From Microbispora siamensis (GTDB lineage: Bacteria; Actinomycetota; Actinomycetes; Streptosporangiales; Streptosporangiaceae), in the NCBI RefSeq assembly GCF_016863095.1, contig NZ_BOOF01000033.1, positions 1 through 64,000 of the forward strand: a DNA stretch of 64,000 nucleotides. Direction: 5' to 3'. The position numbers and the translations under genes were made by a program. The notes under the pieces were generated by a model. That model did no database searches. It was not told the DNA's origin and was given only the letters and a program-made list of their open reading frames with translations. This document shows, in pieces, positions 1 to 9,133 of the stretch. Within the stretch, counting starts at the first letter, position 1. Each line of letters opens with the position of its first letter.

Positions 1-21
1 CCTCACCTGTGAGGGCGGGAA

Positions 22-43
22 TCCCGGTCCATTAGGGCCGGGA
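22..43 (-). terminator. Hairpin downstream of the first MBL hydrolase
   Basis: A 6-bp inverted repeat (22-27 TCCCGG with 38-43 CCGGGA) sits just past the stop of the minus-strand hydrolase. A second short one, CCTCAC with GTGAGG, lies at 1-14. There is no T-tract, as is common for terminators in this G+C range. It probably ends the hydrolase transcript. Confidence 0.35.
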
Positions 44-48
44 GGAAG

Positions 49-1170
49 TCAAAGGATCGTCTGCCACCAGCCGTCCACCGGCGGAGGGTCGTCGACCGTG
101 ACGCGCTCGCCCGGCCGCGGCACCACGAGGCGCACGTCGCGGGCCTTGGCCTCCCGCCACAGCTGGTCGATCGGGTCGTTCCAGGCGTGCGGGGCGAGCG
201 CGAACGTGCCCCAGTGCACCGGCAGCAGCACGCGGGCGCGCAGGTCGAGGTGGGTGAGGATCGCCTCCTCCGGCGTCATGTGGATGTCCGGCCAGCCCTT
301 GCTGTAGGCGCCGATCTGGATCACCGACAGGTCGAAAGGCCCGTGCGCCTCGCCGATCGCCGCGTACCCGTCGAAGTAGCCGGAGTCGCCGGTGTAGAAG
401 ACCCGCCTGCGCTCGCCAGCGATGACCCACGAGGCCCAGAGGGTCTGGTCCCTGCGGAACCCGCGCCCGGAGAAGTGACGGCCGGGGGTGGCCACGAACC
501 GGAGGCCGGACACCGTGGCCTCCTCGTTCCAGTCCAGCTCGATGATCCGGGACGCGGGCACCCGCCACCGTTCGAGATGGGCGCCGACCCCGAGCGGCAC
601 CAGGAACGGCGCGGACTGCGTGCGGGCCAGCAGGCGCACCGTGTCCATGTCGAGGTGGTCGTAGTGGTCGTGCGAGATGACGATCGCGTCGAGTTCGGGC
701 AGCTCGTACAGCGGCACCGGCGGAGGGTGCAGACGACGCGGCCCGGTGAACGACGCAGGGGAGCAACGCTCGCTCCACACCGGATCGAGCAGCACCCGCC
801 GCCCCTGGATCTCGATCAGCGCCGAGGAGTGGCCGTACCAGACGGCGTCGAGGTCGCCGCCCCCGGACGAGCCGGGAGTCATCAGGGGAACGGGCAGGCG
901 GGGCTTGCGCTGCGTCCGGCGGAGGAACTCGCGGGCGACCTGCTGCCTGGTCCCCGGCGGGAGGACGGGACTGGGCGTCGTGTTGCGGAACGCGCCGTCG
1001 CGGAACTGTCTGGAGCGCCGCACCCGCAGCGCCCGCTCGCCCGACGGCCGCGCCCCCAGCGCGGCGGGGACGTCCCGCACCGCCCACACCGCCGCCGCCA
1101 GGGCGGCCGCTCCCGCGAGGAGCCCCACGCGACGGCCCAGGTCACTACTTCTCAAACCACCGGTCTTCAA
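49..1170 (-). CDS. MBL-fold metallo-hydrolase (NAPE-PLD-like)
   Basis: A protein of about 373 aa with an N-terminal hydrophobic stretch (VGLLAGAAALAAAVWAV) that looks like a signal anchor, followed by a metallo-beta-lactamase fold. The metal-binding motif HDHYDH is plain (ISHDHYDHLDMDT), with an upstream HSSALIEI strand and a downstream TGDSGYF and LLPVHWGTFALA, the layout of NAPE-PLD/UlaG-type phosphodiesterases and lactonases. Substrate is unknown. The start is uncertain. A TTG at 1176 lies only 1 nt from an AAGGAG Shine-Dalgarno, so I prefer the TTG two codons later (1170), spaced 7 nt from it. It is divergent from the RpiR regulator and shows no clear link to it. Confidence 0.8.
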   Translation of the reverse strand: MKTGGLRSSDLGRRVGLLAGAAALAAAVWAVRDVPAALGARPSGERALRVRRSRQFRDGAFRNTTPSPVLPPGTRQQVAREFLRRTQRKPRLPVPLMTPGSSGGGDLDAVWYGHSSALIEIQGRRVLLDPVWSERCSPASFTGPRRLHPPPVPLYELPELDAIVISHDHYDHLDMDTVRLLARTQSAPFLVPLGVGAHLERWRVPASRIIELDWNEEATVSGLRFVATPGRHFSGRGFRRDQTLWASWVIAGERRRVFYTGDSGYFDGYAAIGEAHGPFDLSVIQIGAYSKGWPDIHMTPEEAILTHLDLRARVLLPVHWGTFALAPHAWNDPIDQLWREAKARDVRLVVPRPGERVTVDDPPPVDGWWQTIL

Positions 1171-1244
1171 CGGCAATCTCCTTGCTGAGTTCTGCCGATC
1201 AGACTAGGCAATCTCCGCGCCGGTCGCGCCGACGACGCCTTGCC

Positions 1245-1253
1245 TGTGGACAA
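1245..1253 (-). promoter_or_regulatory. Isolated DnaA-box-like nonamer
   Basis: TGTGGACAA is the complement of TTGTCCACA, the actinobacterial DnaA-box consensus. It lies in the divergent promoter region between the MBL hydrolase and the RpiR gene. The 15-mer around it (1242-1256) recurs exactly at 9030-9044. Binding by DnaA is inferred from the consensus only. Confidence 0.4.
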
Positions 1254-1272
1254 CCCTCCCTGGAGACTGCGT

Positions 1273-1283
1273 GGTGAATGAAA
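1273..1283 (+). promoter_or_regulatory. TGAATGAA element upstream of the RpiR gene
   Basis: GGTGAATGAAA lies about 50 nt before the chosen regulator start. The same ten bases GGTGAATGAA occur in reverse orientation just upstream of hutU, around 2582-2591. A shared element at both promoters suggests a binding site for the RpiR-type regulator. This is inference. Confidence 0.35.
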
Positions 1284-1331
1284 GCATGCAGACCGACCGG
1301 CCCGGCGCGGGCCAGGCGAGGCGGGGGGACG

Positions 1332-2576
1332 ATGAACACCGGCCACAACGCGGACGACGGCCCGGCCGGCAACCGCGACGACTTCGCCGGCTTCGGCGGC
1401 CGTGATGTTGCCGGTGACCGTGATGTTCTCGGCGAGCGGGGCGGCCGGGGCGACCGTGACGTCTTCGGCGACCGTGACGACCGTGATGGCGACGCGGCGT
1501 CCCGCCTGCTGCGGCTGTTCGAGGGGCACCGCCTGACGCCCGTGCAGCGCAGGATCGCCCACTGCCTCGCGCAGCACGCCGCGGACGCGCCGTTCCTGTC
1601 GAGCATCGAAGTGGCCGAACTGGCCGGGGTCAGCCAGCCGTCGGTGACCCGCTTCGCGATGGCGCTGGGCTACAGCGGATACCCCGGCCTCCGGCGCAGG
1701 TTCCGTGAGCTCGGCGTACGGCCCGGCCGGAACGGGGAGGACGCCGGGCCCGATGCCCGCGCCTCCGCGCACACGGCTGCCCACCGGCTCTCCGACGGCG
1801 GCGCGGCCGGGCGGGCCGCGGGCAGGGAGCAGGGGCCGGCGGAGACGCTTCAGGCCACGCCGGAGGATCCGCGTCGCCCGTCGTCGCGACCCGGCGCACC
1901 CGCGCGCCCCGCGCCTCAGGATCCCGTGCCCTTGGATTCCCCGCCCGAGGATGCCGGGCACCCGGACCCCGATCACGGACCGGATCGGGCGACGGGACCG
2001 GGCGGCGAATACCGGCGGGCCGTGCTTGCGGAGATCGAGAACCTGCGCGCCCTCGCCCGGTCGCTGGACGACCCCGGGCCCGTCGCCGAGGCCGCCCGCC
2101 TGCTCGCCGCCTCGCGCCCGCTGCCGGTGCTGGGCCTGCGAGCCGCCGCGGCCCAGGCCGCGGGGTTCGCCTACTTCGCGGCGAAGGTCCACCCCGACGT
2201 ACGGCCCCTGCACGAGGCGGGGTCGCTCCTGGCCGACCGTATCGAGCAGGCGGCGGCGGCCGGGGCGACGGCCCTGCTGTGCTTCGCCCTGCCCCGCTAC
2301 CCGGCCGAACTGGTGGACGCTCTCCGGGCCGCCCGCACGGCCGGACTGAGCGTCGTCACGGTCGCGGACCGTCGGGTGCCGTCCCTTGCCGGCCTGTCGC
2401 ACGTTCTGCTCACCGCCGCAGTGGGCACGCACCTGGTGTTCGACACGGCGTGCGCGCCGATGATGCTCGGCCGGGTGCTGCTTGAGGCGATGTGCGACGA
2501 ACTGCCCGGGGCGCAGGCCCGTCTGGAGGCGTTCGAGGCGTCGGCCGCCGCCCGTGAGGTGTTCCTCATTGACTGA
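1332..2576 (+). CDS. MurR/RpiR-family transcriptional regulator
   Basis: A 414-aa regulator with an RpiR-type helix-turn-helix ([17 protein letters not shown] ... [28 protein letters not shown]) and a C-terminal SIS domain that would bind a phosphosugar or other small effector. It precedes urocanate hydratase on the same strand, so control of the histidine-degradation genes is likely. RpiR-type regulators are known beside actinobacterial hut genes. Two regions are unusual: a GDRDV/DDRD-repeat N-terminus before the HTH, and about 100 residues of Pro/Arg/Asp-rich low-complexity linker between HTH and SIS. The ATG at 1332 is chosen because GAGGCGGGGGGA precedes it; an upstream ATG at 1278 has no such site. 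Confidence 0.85.
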   Translation: MNTGHNADDGPAGNRDDFAGFGGRDVAGDRDVLGERGGRGDRDVFGDRDDRDGDAASRLLRLFEGHRLTPVQRRIAHCLAQHAADAPFLSSIEVAELAGVSQPSVTRFAMALGYSGYPGLRRRFRELGVRPGRNGEDAGPDARASAHTAAHRLSDGGAAGRAAGREQGPAETLQATPEDPRRPSSRPGAPARPAPQDPVPLDSPPEDAGHPDPDHGPDRATGPGGEYRRAVLAEIENLRALARSLDDPGPVAEAARLLAASRPLPVLGLRAAAAQAAGFAYFAAKVHPDVRPLHEAGSLLADRIEQAAAAGATALLCFALPRYPAELVDALRAARTAGLSVVTVADRRVPSLAGLSHVLLTAAVGTHLVFDTACAPMMLGRVLLEAMCDELPGAQARLEAFEASAAAREVFLID

Positions 2577-2585
2577 ATCTATTCA
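2574..2585 (+). promoter_or_regulatory. Putative operator upstream of hutU
   Basis: TGAATCTATTCA is an inverted repeat (TGAAT, 2-nt spacer, ATTCA) that begins at the stop codon of the RpiR gene. Another ATTCA follows at once, and a further TGAAT lies at 2611-2615. RpiR-family sites are usually A+T-richer dyads of this kind, so this cluster is a reasonable operator for the adjacent regulator. It is not proven. Confidence 0.4.
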
Positions 2586-2653
2586 TTCACCCAGGATGGA
2601 TGGGACTCACTGAATGGGACCATGCGCCGCGGGCGCGGGTGGAAGGAGGACTC

Positions 2654-4405
2654 GTGGCTGACGACGGCGGCAGCGCCCCCAACGGCCGGGCCCCCAACGG
2701 CCGGGCTCCCCACGACCGGGCTTCCGGCGACCGGGCGCCGGTCCGGGCCCCGCGCGGCGGCACGCTGAACACGCGCGGCTGGCAGCAGGAGGCCGCCCTG
2801 CGCATGCTGATGAACAACCTCGACCCCGAGGTCGCCGAGCATCCGGAGCGGCTCGTCGTCTACGGCGGCAGCGGCAAGGCGGCCCGCGACTGGCCGTCGT
2901 ACGACGCCATCGTGCGCGAGCTCACCACCCTGCGGGCCGACGAGACGCTGCTGGTGCAGTCGGGGCGGCCGGTCGGCGTGATGACCACCCACGAGTGGGC
3001 CCCCAGGGTGCTGATCGCCAACTCCAACCTCGTCGGCGACTGGGCGACGTGGCCCGAGTTCCGGCGGCTGGAGCGACTCGGACTCACGATGTACGGCCAG
3101 ATGACGGCCGGTTCGTGGATCTACATCGGCACCCAGGGCATCCTGCAGGGGACGTACGAGACGTTCGCGGCGGTCGCGGCCAAGCGGTTCGGCGGCAGTC
3201 TCGCCGGCACGATCACCCTCACCGCCGGGCTCGGCGGCATGGGCGGCGCCCAGCCCCTCGCGGTCACGATGAACGGCGGCGTGGCGATCTGCGTCGACTG
3301 CGACCCGCGCAGCGTCGAGCGCCGCATCGGCCACCGCTACCTCGACGTGCGGGCCGAGAGCCTGGACGAGGCGCTGCGCCTGGCCTACGAGGCCAGGGAC
3401 GCGCGCCGCCCGCTGTCCATCGGGGTCGTGGCCAACGCCGCCGAGGCCGTGCCCGCCCTGCTGGCCGGGGGCGCGGAGATCGACGTCGTGACCGACCAGA
3501 CGAGCGCGCACGACCCGCTGGCGTACCTGCCCCTGGGCGTCGCGTTCGAGGACATGGCCGCGCTGGCGCGCAAGGACCCTGAGGGGTTCACCCGCCGGGC
3601 CCGAGAGTCGATGGCCCGGCACGTGGAGGCGATGGTCGGCTTCCAGGACGCGGGCGCGGAGGTGTTCGACTACGGCAACTCGATCAGGGGCGAGGCGAGC
3701 CTCGCCGGGTACGCGCGGGCGTTCGACTTCCCCGGGTTCGTGCCGGCCTACATCCGGCCGCTGTTCTGCGAGGGCAAGGGCCCGTTCCGGTGGGCGGCGC
3801 TGTCCGGCGACCCGGCCGACATCGCGACGACCGACCGCGCGATCCTCGATCTGTTCCCCGACAACGAGCCGCTGGCCCGGTGGATCAGGATGGCGGGGGA
3901 GCGGGTGCGGTTCCAGGGCCTGCCCGCGCGGATCTGCTGGCTGGGGTACGGCGAGCGCGACCGGGCCGGCGAGCGGTTCAACGACCTCGTGGCCTCGGGG
4001 GAGATCTCCGCGCCCATCGTGATCGGGCGCGACCACCTCGACTGCGGCTCGGTCGCCTCGCCCTACCGGGAGACCGAGGGCATGCTGGACGGCTCCGACG
4101 CGATCGCCGACTGGCCGCTGCTCAACGCCATGGTCAACGTCGCCTCCGGCGCGTCCTGGGTGTCGATCCACCACGGCGGCGGAGTCGGCATCGGCCGTTC
4201 CATCCACGCCGGACAGGTCACCGTCGCAGACGGCACACCGCTCGCGGGGGAGAAGATCCGGCGGGTGCTGACCAACGACCCCGGCATGGGCGTCATCCGG
4301 CACGTGGACGCCGGATACGACCGGGCCGCCGAGGTCGCCGTGGAGCGCGGCGTACGGGTTCCGATGGCCGGGGCGGAGCCCGCCGGCCCCGACGCCGATG
4401 TCTGA
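2654..4405 (+). CDS. hutU: Urocanate hydratase
   Basis: This 583-aa enzyme converts urocanate to imidazolone propionate using tightly bound NAD+, the second step of histidine degradation. Conserved landmarks are clear: [23 protein letters not shown] near the N-terminus, the NAD-binding [11 protein letters not shown] around residue 202, and the active-site cysteine in [11 protein letters not shown] (about Cys428). The GTG at 2654 is chosen because GGAAGGAGGA lies just before it; an upstream ATG at 2600 would add 18 unconserved residues. The first 30 residues are a pentapeptide-like repeat ([20 protein letters not shown]) not typical of HutU. The 3' end overlaps the next gene by 8 nt, so the two are co-translated. 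Confidence 0.95.
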   Translation: MADDGGSAPNGRAPNGRAPHDRASGDRAPVRAPRGGTLNTRGWQQEAALRMLMNNLDPEVAEHPERLVVYGGSGKAARDWPSYDAIVRELTTLRADETLLVQSGRPVGVMTTHEWAPRVLIANSNLVGDWATWPEFRRLERLGLTMYGQMTAGSWIYIGTQGILQGTYETFAAVAAKRFGGSLAGTITLTAGLGGMGGAQPLAVTMNGGVAICVDCDPRSVERRIGHRYLDVRAESLDEALRLAYEARDARRPLSIGVVANAAEAVPALLAGGAEIDVVTDQTSAHDPLAYLPLGVAFEDMAALARKDPEGFTRRARESMARHVEAMVGFQDAGAEVFDYGNSIRGEASLAGYARAFDFPGFVPAYIRPLFCEGKGPFRWAALSGDPADIATTDRAILDLFPDNEPLARWIRMAGERVRFQGLPARICWLGYGERDRAGERFNDLVASGEISAPIVIGRDHLDCGSVASPYRETEGMLDGSDAIADWPLLNAMVNVASGASWVSIHHGGGVGIGRSIHAGQVTVADGTPLAGEKIRRVLTNDPGMGVIRHVDAGYDRAAEVAVERGVRVPMAGAEPAGPDADV

Positions 4406-5645
4406 GGGGACGGCGCGGGTCCTGCCGGAGGAGGTGGCGGACGGCTTCCGCCGGATGTGGCGTGACCTGCTCCCGGTGGGCCGGTACGACGCGACGGGCG
4501 GATACCGCCGGCACGCCTGGACGGCGGCGGACGCGGAGTGCCGGGCCTGGTTCGCCGAACAGGCCCGGGAGCGTGGCCTGGCGTACGAGACCGACCGCAA
4601 CGGCAACCAGTGGGCCTGGCTGGGCGATCCCCGGGCCGGGAACGCCGTGGTGACCGGCTCCCACCTGGACTCGGTGCCCGACGGCGGCGCGTACGACGGC
4701 CCGCTGGGTGTGGTGGGGGCGTTCGCCGCGCTCGACGCACTCCTGGCGCGCGGGCTCCGGCCGGAGCGGCCGCTGGCGGTGGTGAACTTCACCGAGGAGG
4801 AGGGCGCCAGGTTCGGCCTGGCCTGCCTGGGATCGCGGCTGATGACCGGCGCCGTCCGCCCAGAGACGGCGGGGGCGCTGCACGACGCGGACGGCGTCAC
4901 CCTGGCTGTGGCGATGGAACGGGCGGGACGCGACCCGGGGGCCGCCGGGCGTGACGACGAGCGCCTCGCGCGGATCGGCGCGTTCGTGGAACTGCACGTG
5001 GAGCAGGGCCGCCACCTCGCCGCCACGCCGCACCCGGTCGGCGTCGCCTCCGCGATCTGGCCGCACGGCCGCTGGCGCTTCGACTTCCGGGGGGAGGCCA
5101 ACCACGCCGGGACCACCCGGCTGGAGGACCGGCGCGATCCCATGCCGGCGTACGCGGCGGCGGTGCTGGCCGCCCGGGCGAACGCCGAGCGCCTCGGCGC
5201 CCTGGCCACCTTCGGCAGGATCAGGGTCGAGCCCAACGGCACCAACGCCATCGCGTCGCTGGTCAGCGCCTGGCTCGACTGCCGGGCGCCGGACGCCGCC
5301 CTGCTGGACACGCTCGTCGAGGAGACGGCCCGGGCGGCCGAGGGGGCCGAGGTGACCCGGGAGTCCTACACGGCGGTCGTGAACTTCGACGTGCCCCTGC
5401 GTGACCGCGTCGCGCGTGTCCTCGGTGGCGCGCCGGTGCTGCCCACGGGAGCGGGGCACGACGCGGGCATCCTCTCCGGCGAGGTTCCCGCGGCCATGCT
5501 GTTCGTGCGCAACCCCACGGGCGTCTCGCACTCGCCGTACGAGTACGCCGAGGAGGCCGACTGCCTCGAAGGGGTCGCCGCCCTCGCCGCCGTTCTCGAG
5601 GACCTGCTCGCGACGGCCGCCGACGGCCCCGGCGCGGCTCACTGA
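4398..5645 (+). CDS. M20-family amidohydrolase (allantoate / N-carbamoyl amino acid hydrolase type)
   Basis: A 415-aa binuclear-metal M20 peptidase-like amidohydrolase. Metal and catalytic motifs are intact: [54 protein letters not shown] and GAGHDAG. Sequence alone would call it allantoate amidohydrolase or N-carbamoyl-L-amino-acid hydrolase. Its start codon lies inside hutU, and family members are commonly linked to hut genes in actinobacteria. It may therefore hydrolyse a one-carbon-substituted glutamate formed in histidine breakdown rather than allantoate. That role is inference. No hutI, hutF or hutH follows here. Confidence 0.85.
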   Translation: MSEGTARVLPEEVADGFRRMWRDLLPVGRYDATGGYRRHAWTAADAECRAWFAEQARERGLAYETDRNGNQWAWLGDPRAGNAVVTGSHLDSVPDGGAYDGPLGVVGAFAALDALLARGLRPERPLAVVNFTEEEGARFGLACLGSRLMTGAVRPETAGALHDADGVTLAVAMERAGRDPGAAGRDDERLARIGAFVELHVEQGRHLAATPHPVGVASAIWPHGRWRFDFRGEANHAGTTRLEDRRDPMPAYAAAVLAARANAERLGALATFGRIRVEPNGTNAIASLVSAWLDCRAPDAALLDTLVEETARAAEGAEVTRESYTAVVNFDVPLRDRVARVLGGAPVLPTGAGHDAGILSGEVPAAMLFVRNPTGVSHSPYEYAEEADCLEGVAALAAVLEDLLATAADGPGAAH

Positions 5646-5985
5646 GCGCGCAGGCGGTGGGGCGGCCGGGCACGGGCCCTGCTCGCGACGACCTTCAAGG
5701 CCCCCGAAGCAACAATCGGAATCCCAAGTCAGGTGGAATTCATTCCGGGTTTCGGCAAAGCCGCAATCGCGGAACTGTTCGAATGGGGCCGGATATCTCC
5801 ATACTCCCGTGCTTATGGGCTTTTGCTGGCAAAAAGGCTTATTGCACCCTGATGGGTGACTGAGGCGTTTGCTGCCTCTAGCGTGAGAATCAGGGTCCAG
5901 ATCCAAGGTTCGACGGATCGATTCGAGCTCCGTGAATTCGGACGTCGTCCGCTTTCTCGTCGCGGAGCCGAACGGGGGGATACCC
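5646..5985. other. Intergenic region and 5' leader of the polyQ gene
   Basis: This 340-nt stretch is visibly less G+C-rich than its surroundings. It contains several small dyads: GGAAT-TC-ATTCC near 5734, TTTTG-CTGG-CAAAA near 5821, and GAGGC-N7-GCCTC near 5862. I see no tRNA, riboswitch consensus or convincing ORF. The short frames crossing it lack codon bias. It probably carries the promoter and a long leader for the secreted polyglutamine protein. Confidence 0.5.
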
Positions 5986-6336
5986 ATGTTCAAAGAAGCA
6001 TTGGCTGCCGCCGTCATGACGGCTTCGGCCCTCGTCGTCCCTGTCACGATGCAGACGCAGCCCGCCAATGCCGCCGGCACGACCGAGCAGGTCATCCGGC
6101 CGTCGACCACGGGGGACTGCCCGGGAGGCAGATGCCGCGAGAGGCACCACCGTCACCACCGCCATCATCGCGAGCAACAGCAACAGCAACAGCAACAACA
6201 GGAGGGCCGCGGCGGTCAGCAACAGCAGCAGCAGCAACAACAACAGGGCCGCAGCGGTCAGCAACAGCAACAACAACAACAGCAACAGCACGGCCGTGGC
6301 GGTCAGCAACAGCAGCAACAACAGCAGCAGCAGTGA
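5986..6336 (+). CDS. Small exported polyglutamine-repeat protein
   Basis: A 116-aa protein with a signal peptide (MFKEALAAAVMTASALVV ... ANA, cleavage likely after ANA near residue 27). A short linker with a CPGGRC Cys pair and a His/Arg cluster (HHRHHRHHR) follows, then four glutamine blocks of 9, 10, 10 and 10 residues separated by (E)GRGG, GRSG and HGRGG. It ends in glutamine. The Q codons mix CAA and CAG irregularly, so protein-level selection is more likely than simple slippage of a pure triplet. ATG 5986 is chosen for the GGGGGA site before it; an in-frame ATG at 5932 would bury the signal peptide. I recognise no family. It could be an aggregating or surface-coating protein, and the His cluster could bind metal. 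Both are speculative. Confidence 0.75.
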   Translation: MFKEALAAAVMTASALVVPVTMQTQPANAAGTTEQVIRPSTTGDCPGGRCRERHHRHHRHHREQQQQQQQQQEGRGGQQQQQQQQQQGRSGQQQQQQQQQQHGRGGQQQQQQQQQQ

Positions 6337-6480
6337 CCGAATGACCGTCCGCGCAGCGGTCCGGCCAGGTGCACGACTACCTGACGCGCGGTAAGGCGCC
6401 GCCGTCGACGCCGAGCTGCCGGACGTCGTGCCTGATCAACCCTGGGCCCCGCGTCCACTGCCTCGCGGGGCATGTTCCGC

Positions 6481-6529
6481 GCCGCACGCGGTCCCGGCGC
6501 ACCGAAGGCGGGCGCCGGGTGCGTGCGGC
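6481..6529. terminator. Strong bidirectional hairpin between the polyQ gene and tex
   Basis: Nested inverted repeats: 6481-6489 pairs with 6521-6529 (9 bp) and 6493-6500 with 6512-6519 (8 bp), giving a 17-bp stem interrupted by a small internal bulge, with an 11-nt loop. It lies between convergent genes and can end both transcripts. Confidence 0.75.
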
Positions 6530-6551
6530 CGGCGGATCGGGGTGAGATGCG

Positions 6552-8951
6552 TCAGCGGGAGCGGCGGTCGCCGGAACCGGGATCGGCCAGACCGGCCCGG
6601 CGCAGGGCCTCGGCCATGGCCCCGCCCAGCGGCGCGCCGCCCGAGCCCCGGCCGTTGCCGCGGCCCGACCCGCCCCTGCCGTTCTGGTTCTGACCACCCT
6701 GGTTCTGGCGGGACGGGTTCTGGCGCTGCTGGCCCCGCCGGCCACCCTGGCGGTCCTCGCGGGCCTCGCCGTTCGGCCCGCCCCTGCGGCCGTTGCCCGC
6801 CGTCTCGTCCTCCAGGCGCAGCGTGAGGGAGATGCGCTTGCGCTGGAGGTCCACGTCGAGAACCTTGACGCGGACGATGTCGCCGGGCTTGACCACCTCG
6901 CGCGGGTCCTTCACGAACGAGTTGGACATCGCGGACACGTGGACCAGGCCGTCCTGATGCACGCCGATGTCGACGAACGCTCCGAACGCGGCGACGTTGG
7001 TGACGACGCCCTCCAGGATCATGCCGGGCGACAGGTCGGACGGCTTCTCGACGCCCTCCTTGAACGTGGCGGTCTTGAACGCCGGGCGGGGGTCGCGACC
7101 CGGCTTCTCCAGTTCCTTGAGGATGTCGGTGACGGTCGGCAGGCCGAAGGTGTCGTCGACAAAGTCCGACGGCTTCAGCGAGCGGAGCGCGGAGGTGTTG
7201 CCGATCAGCGTGCGCAGGTCGCTCTTGGTGAAGTCGAGGATGCGGCGCACCACCGGATAGGCCTCCGGGTGCACGCTGGAGGCGTCGAGCGGGTCGTCGC
7301 CGCCCGGGATGCGCAGGAAGCCCGCGCACTGCTCGAACGCCTTCGGGCCGAGCCGCGGCACCTCCTTCAGCCCGCTCCGCGAGCGGAACGGCCCGTTGGA
7401 GTCCCGGTGCGCGACGATGTTCTCCGCGAGTCCGGCGCTGATGCCGGAGACGCGGGTCAGCAGCGGGGCGGACGCGGTGTTGACGTCCACGCCCACCGCG
7501 TTCACGCAGTCCTCCACCACCGCGTCGAGCGAGCGCGACAGCTTCACCTCAGACACGTCGTGCTGGTACTGGCCGACACCGATGGACTTGGGGTCGATCT
7601 TGACCAGCTCGGCCAGCGGGTCCTGCAGGCGCCGCGCGATCGACACCGCGCCGCGCAGCGAGACGTCCAGGCCGGGCAGCTCCTGTGAGGCGTAGGCCGA
7701 CGCCGAGTACACCGAGGCCCCGGCCTCCGAAACCACGATCTTGGTGAGGTGCGGCATGTGCTTGACCAGCTCACCGGCGAGCTTGTCGGTCTCCCGCGAC
7801 GCGGTGCCGTTGCCGATGGCGATCAGCTCCACCTTGTGCTCGGTCGCCAGCCGGGCCAGCACCGCGAGCGACTGGTCCCACTGCCGCTTGGGCTCGTGCG
7901 GGTAGATCGTCTCGGTGGCCACGACCTTGCCCGTGCCGTCCACGACCGCGACCTTCACACCGGTGCGCAGCCCCGGGTCGAGGCCCATGGTCGGCCTCGT
8001 CCCGGCGGGGGCGGCCAGCAGCAGGTCGCGCAGGTTGGCCGCGAAAACGTGCACGGCCTCCTCCTCGGCCGCCTGCCACAGCCGGGTGCGCAGATCGATG
8101 CCCAGGTGCACGAGGACGCGTGTCCGCCAGGCCCAGCGCACGGTGTCGAGCAGCCACTTGTCGGCCGGGCGGCCGAGGTCGGCGATGCCGAAGCGCCGGG
8201 CGATCCGCGCCTCGTAGTCGTTCGGCTCCTCGGCCTCCGGGTCGAGGGTGAGCGTGAGCACCTCCTCCTTCTCGCCCCGGAACATCGCGAGGATGCGGTG
8301 CGAGGGCAGCCGGGTGAAGGGCTCGGAGAAGTCGAAGTAGTCGGAGAACTTGGCCCCGGACTCCTGCTTGTCCTCCCGCACCTGGGAGATCAGACGCCCG
8401 CGGGACCACATCCGCTCCCGCAGGTCGCCGATGAGGTCGGCGTCCTCGGCGAAGCGCTCGACCAGGATGGCCCTGGCGCCCTCCAGCGCGGCGGCGGCGT
8501 CGGCCACGCCCTCGCGTACGTACCCCTCCGCGGTCGCCTGGGGGTCCAGCGACGGGTCGGCGAGCAGCGCGTCCGCCAGCGGCTCCAGCCCGAGCTCCCT
8601 GGCGATCTGCGCCTTCGTGCGGCGCTTGGGCTTGAAGGGCAGGTAGATGTCCTCCAGCCGGGCCTTGGAGTCGGCCTCCATGATCCGCGCTTCCAGGGCC
8701 TCGTCGAGCTTGCCCTGGGAGCGGATCGAGTCGAGGATGGCGGCCCGCCGCTCCTCCAGCTCGCGCAGGTACCGCAGCCGCTCCTCCAGCGTGCGCAGCT
8801 GGGCGTCGTCGAGCGCGCCCGTGGCCTCCTTGCGGTAGCGGGCGATGAACGGCACCGTCGCCCCGCCGTCGAGCAGGTCGACGGCCGCGGTGACCTGGCT
8901 CTCGCGCACGCCGAGCTCTTCGGCGATCCGCTGCTGAATGGACGTCGTCAC
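6552..8951 (-). CDS. tex: Tex-family S1 RNA-binding transcription accessory protein
   Basis: A 799-aa homologue of Tex, a conserved nucleic-acid-binding protein linked to transcription and stress tolerance. Seen in order: the N-terminal Tex helical region ([42 protein letters not shown]), a YqgF-like RNase H fold ([21 protein letters not shown]), helix-hairpin-helix segments ([22 protein letters not shown]) and a C-terminal S1 domain ([29 protein letters not shown]). The last 75 residues are a Gly/Arg/Gln/Asn-rich tail, longer than in most Tex proteins and suited to RNA binding. The GTG start at 8951 matches the family N-terminus; the frame runs open for 90 codons upstream without homology. 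Confidence 0.95.
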   Translation of the reverse strand: MTTSIQQRIAEELGVRESQVTAAVDLLDGGATVPFIARYRKEATGALDDAQLRTLEERLRYLRELEERRAAILDSIRSQGKLDEALEARIMEADSKARLEDIYLPFKPKRRTKAQIARELGLEPLADALLADPSLDPQATAEGYVREGVADAAAALEGARAILVERFAEDADLIGDLRERMWSRGRLISQVREDKQESGAKFSDYFDFSEPFTRLPSHRILAMFRGEKEEVLTLTLDPEAEEPNDYEARIARRFGIADLGRPADKWLLDTVRWAWRTRVLVHLGIDLRTRLWQAAEEEAVHVFAANLRDLLLAAPAGTRPTMGLDPGLRTGVKVAVVDGTGKVVATETIYPHEPKRQWDQSLAVLARLATEHKVELIAIGNGTASRETDKLAGELVKHMPHLTKIVVSEAGASVYSASAYASQELPGLDVSLRGAVSIARRLQDPLAELVKIDPKSIGVGQYQHDVSEVKLSRSLDAVVEDCVNAVGVDVNTASAPLLTRVSGISAGLAENIVAHRDSNGPFRSRSGLKEVPRLGPKAFEQCAGFLRIPGGDDPLDASSVHPEAYPVVRRILDFTKSDLRTLIGNTSALRSLKPSDFVDDTFGLPTVTDILKELEKPGRDPRPAFKTATFKEGVEKPSDLSPGMILEGVVTNVAAFGAFVDIGVHQDGLVHVSAMSNSFVKDPREVVKPGDIVRVKVLDVDLQRKRISLTLRLEDETAGNGRRGGPNGEAREDRQGGRRGQQRQNPSRQNQGGQNQNGRGGSGRGNGRGSGGAPLGGAMAEALRRAGLADPGSGDRRSR

Positions 8952-9032
8952 GATCCTGATCCGCCTTCTTCCGGGTCCGCCCTCTCCGGGGGCTCTCATT
9001 CTGCCGGATCCCCCGGGCCCCCTCGCCCCGCC

Positions 9033-9041
9033 TGTGGACAA
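9033..9041 (-). promoter_or_regulatory. Second isolated DnaA-box-like nonamer
   Basis: TGTGGACAA lies in the divergent region between tex and the APC permease and is embedded in the same 15-mer seen at 1242-1256. The repeat between two unrelated promoters suggests a dispersed protein-binding motif, possibly for DnaA. Confidence 0.4.
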
Positions 9042-9133
9042 CCCCGTGCGGCGCCCCCGATGTCGGTCGCCACCGCTATCGTCTGTCCCGCCGCCCTCGA
9101 AGGGACGAGGGCCGACGAGGAGAGTGAGCCGAG

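Noticed and set aside
2579-5311. A 910-aa frame antisense to hutU and the M20 gene
   Set aside because: Composition is Ser/Arg/Pro- then His/Gly-rich with no domains; it is a G+C artefact of two well-supported genes.
5657-5863. A 68-aa frame in the leader of the polyQ gene
   Set aside because: No Shine-Dalgarno, no third-position G+C bias, and it sits in the less G+C-rich regulatory region.
5890-6321. A 143-aa Leu-rich frame antisense to the polyQ gene
   Set aside because: CTG/TTG repeats are just the complement of CAG/CAA; poly-Leu has no start site or other support.
6172-6334. The polyQ tract as a CRISPR array or an assembly artefact
   Set aside because: There are no spacers, and the repeat is in frame after a good signal peptide with mixed CAA/CAG codons and a clean stop.
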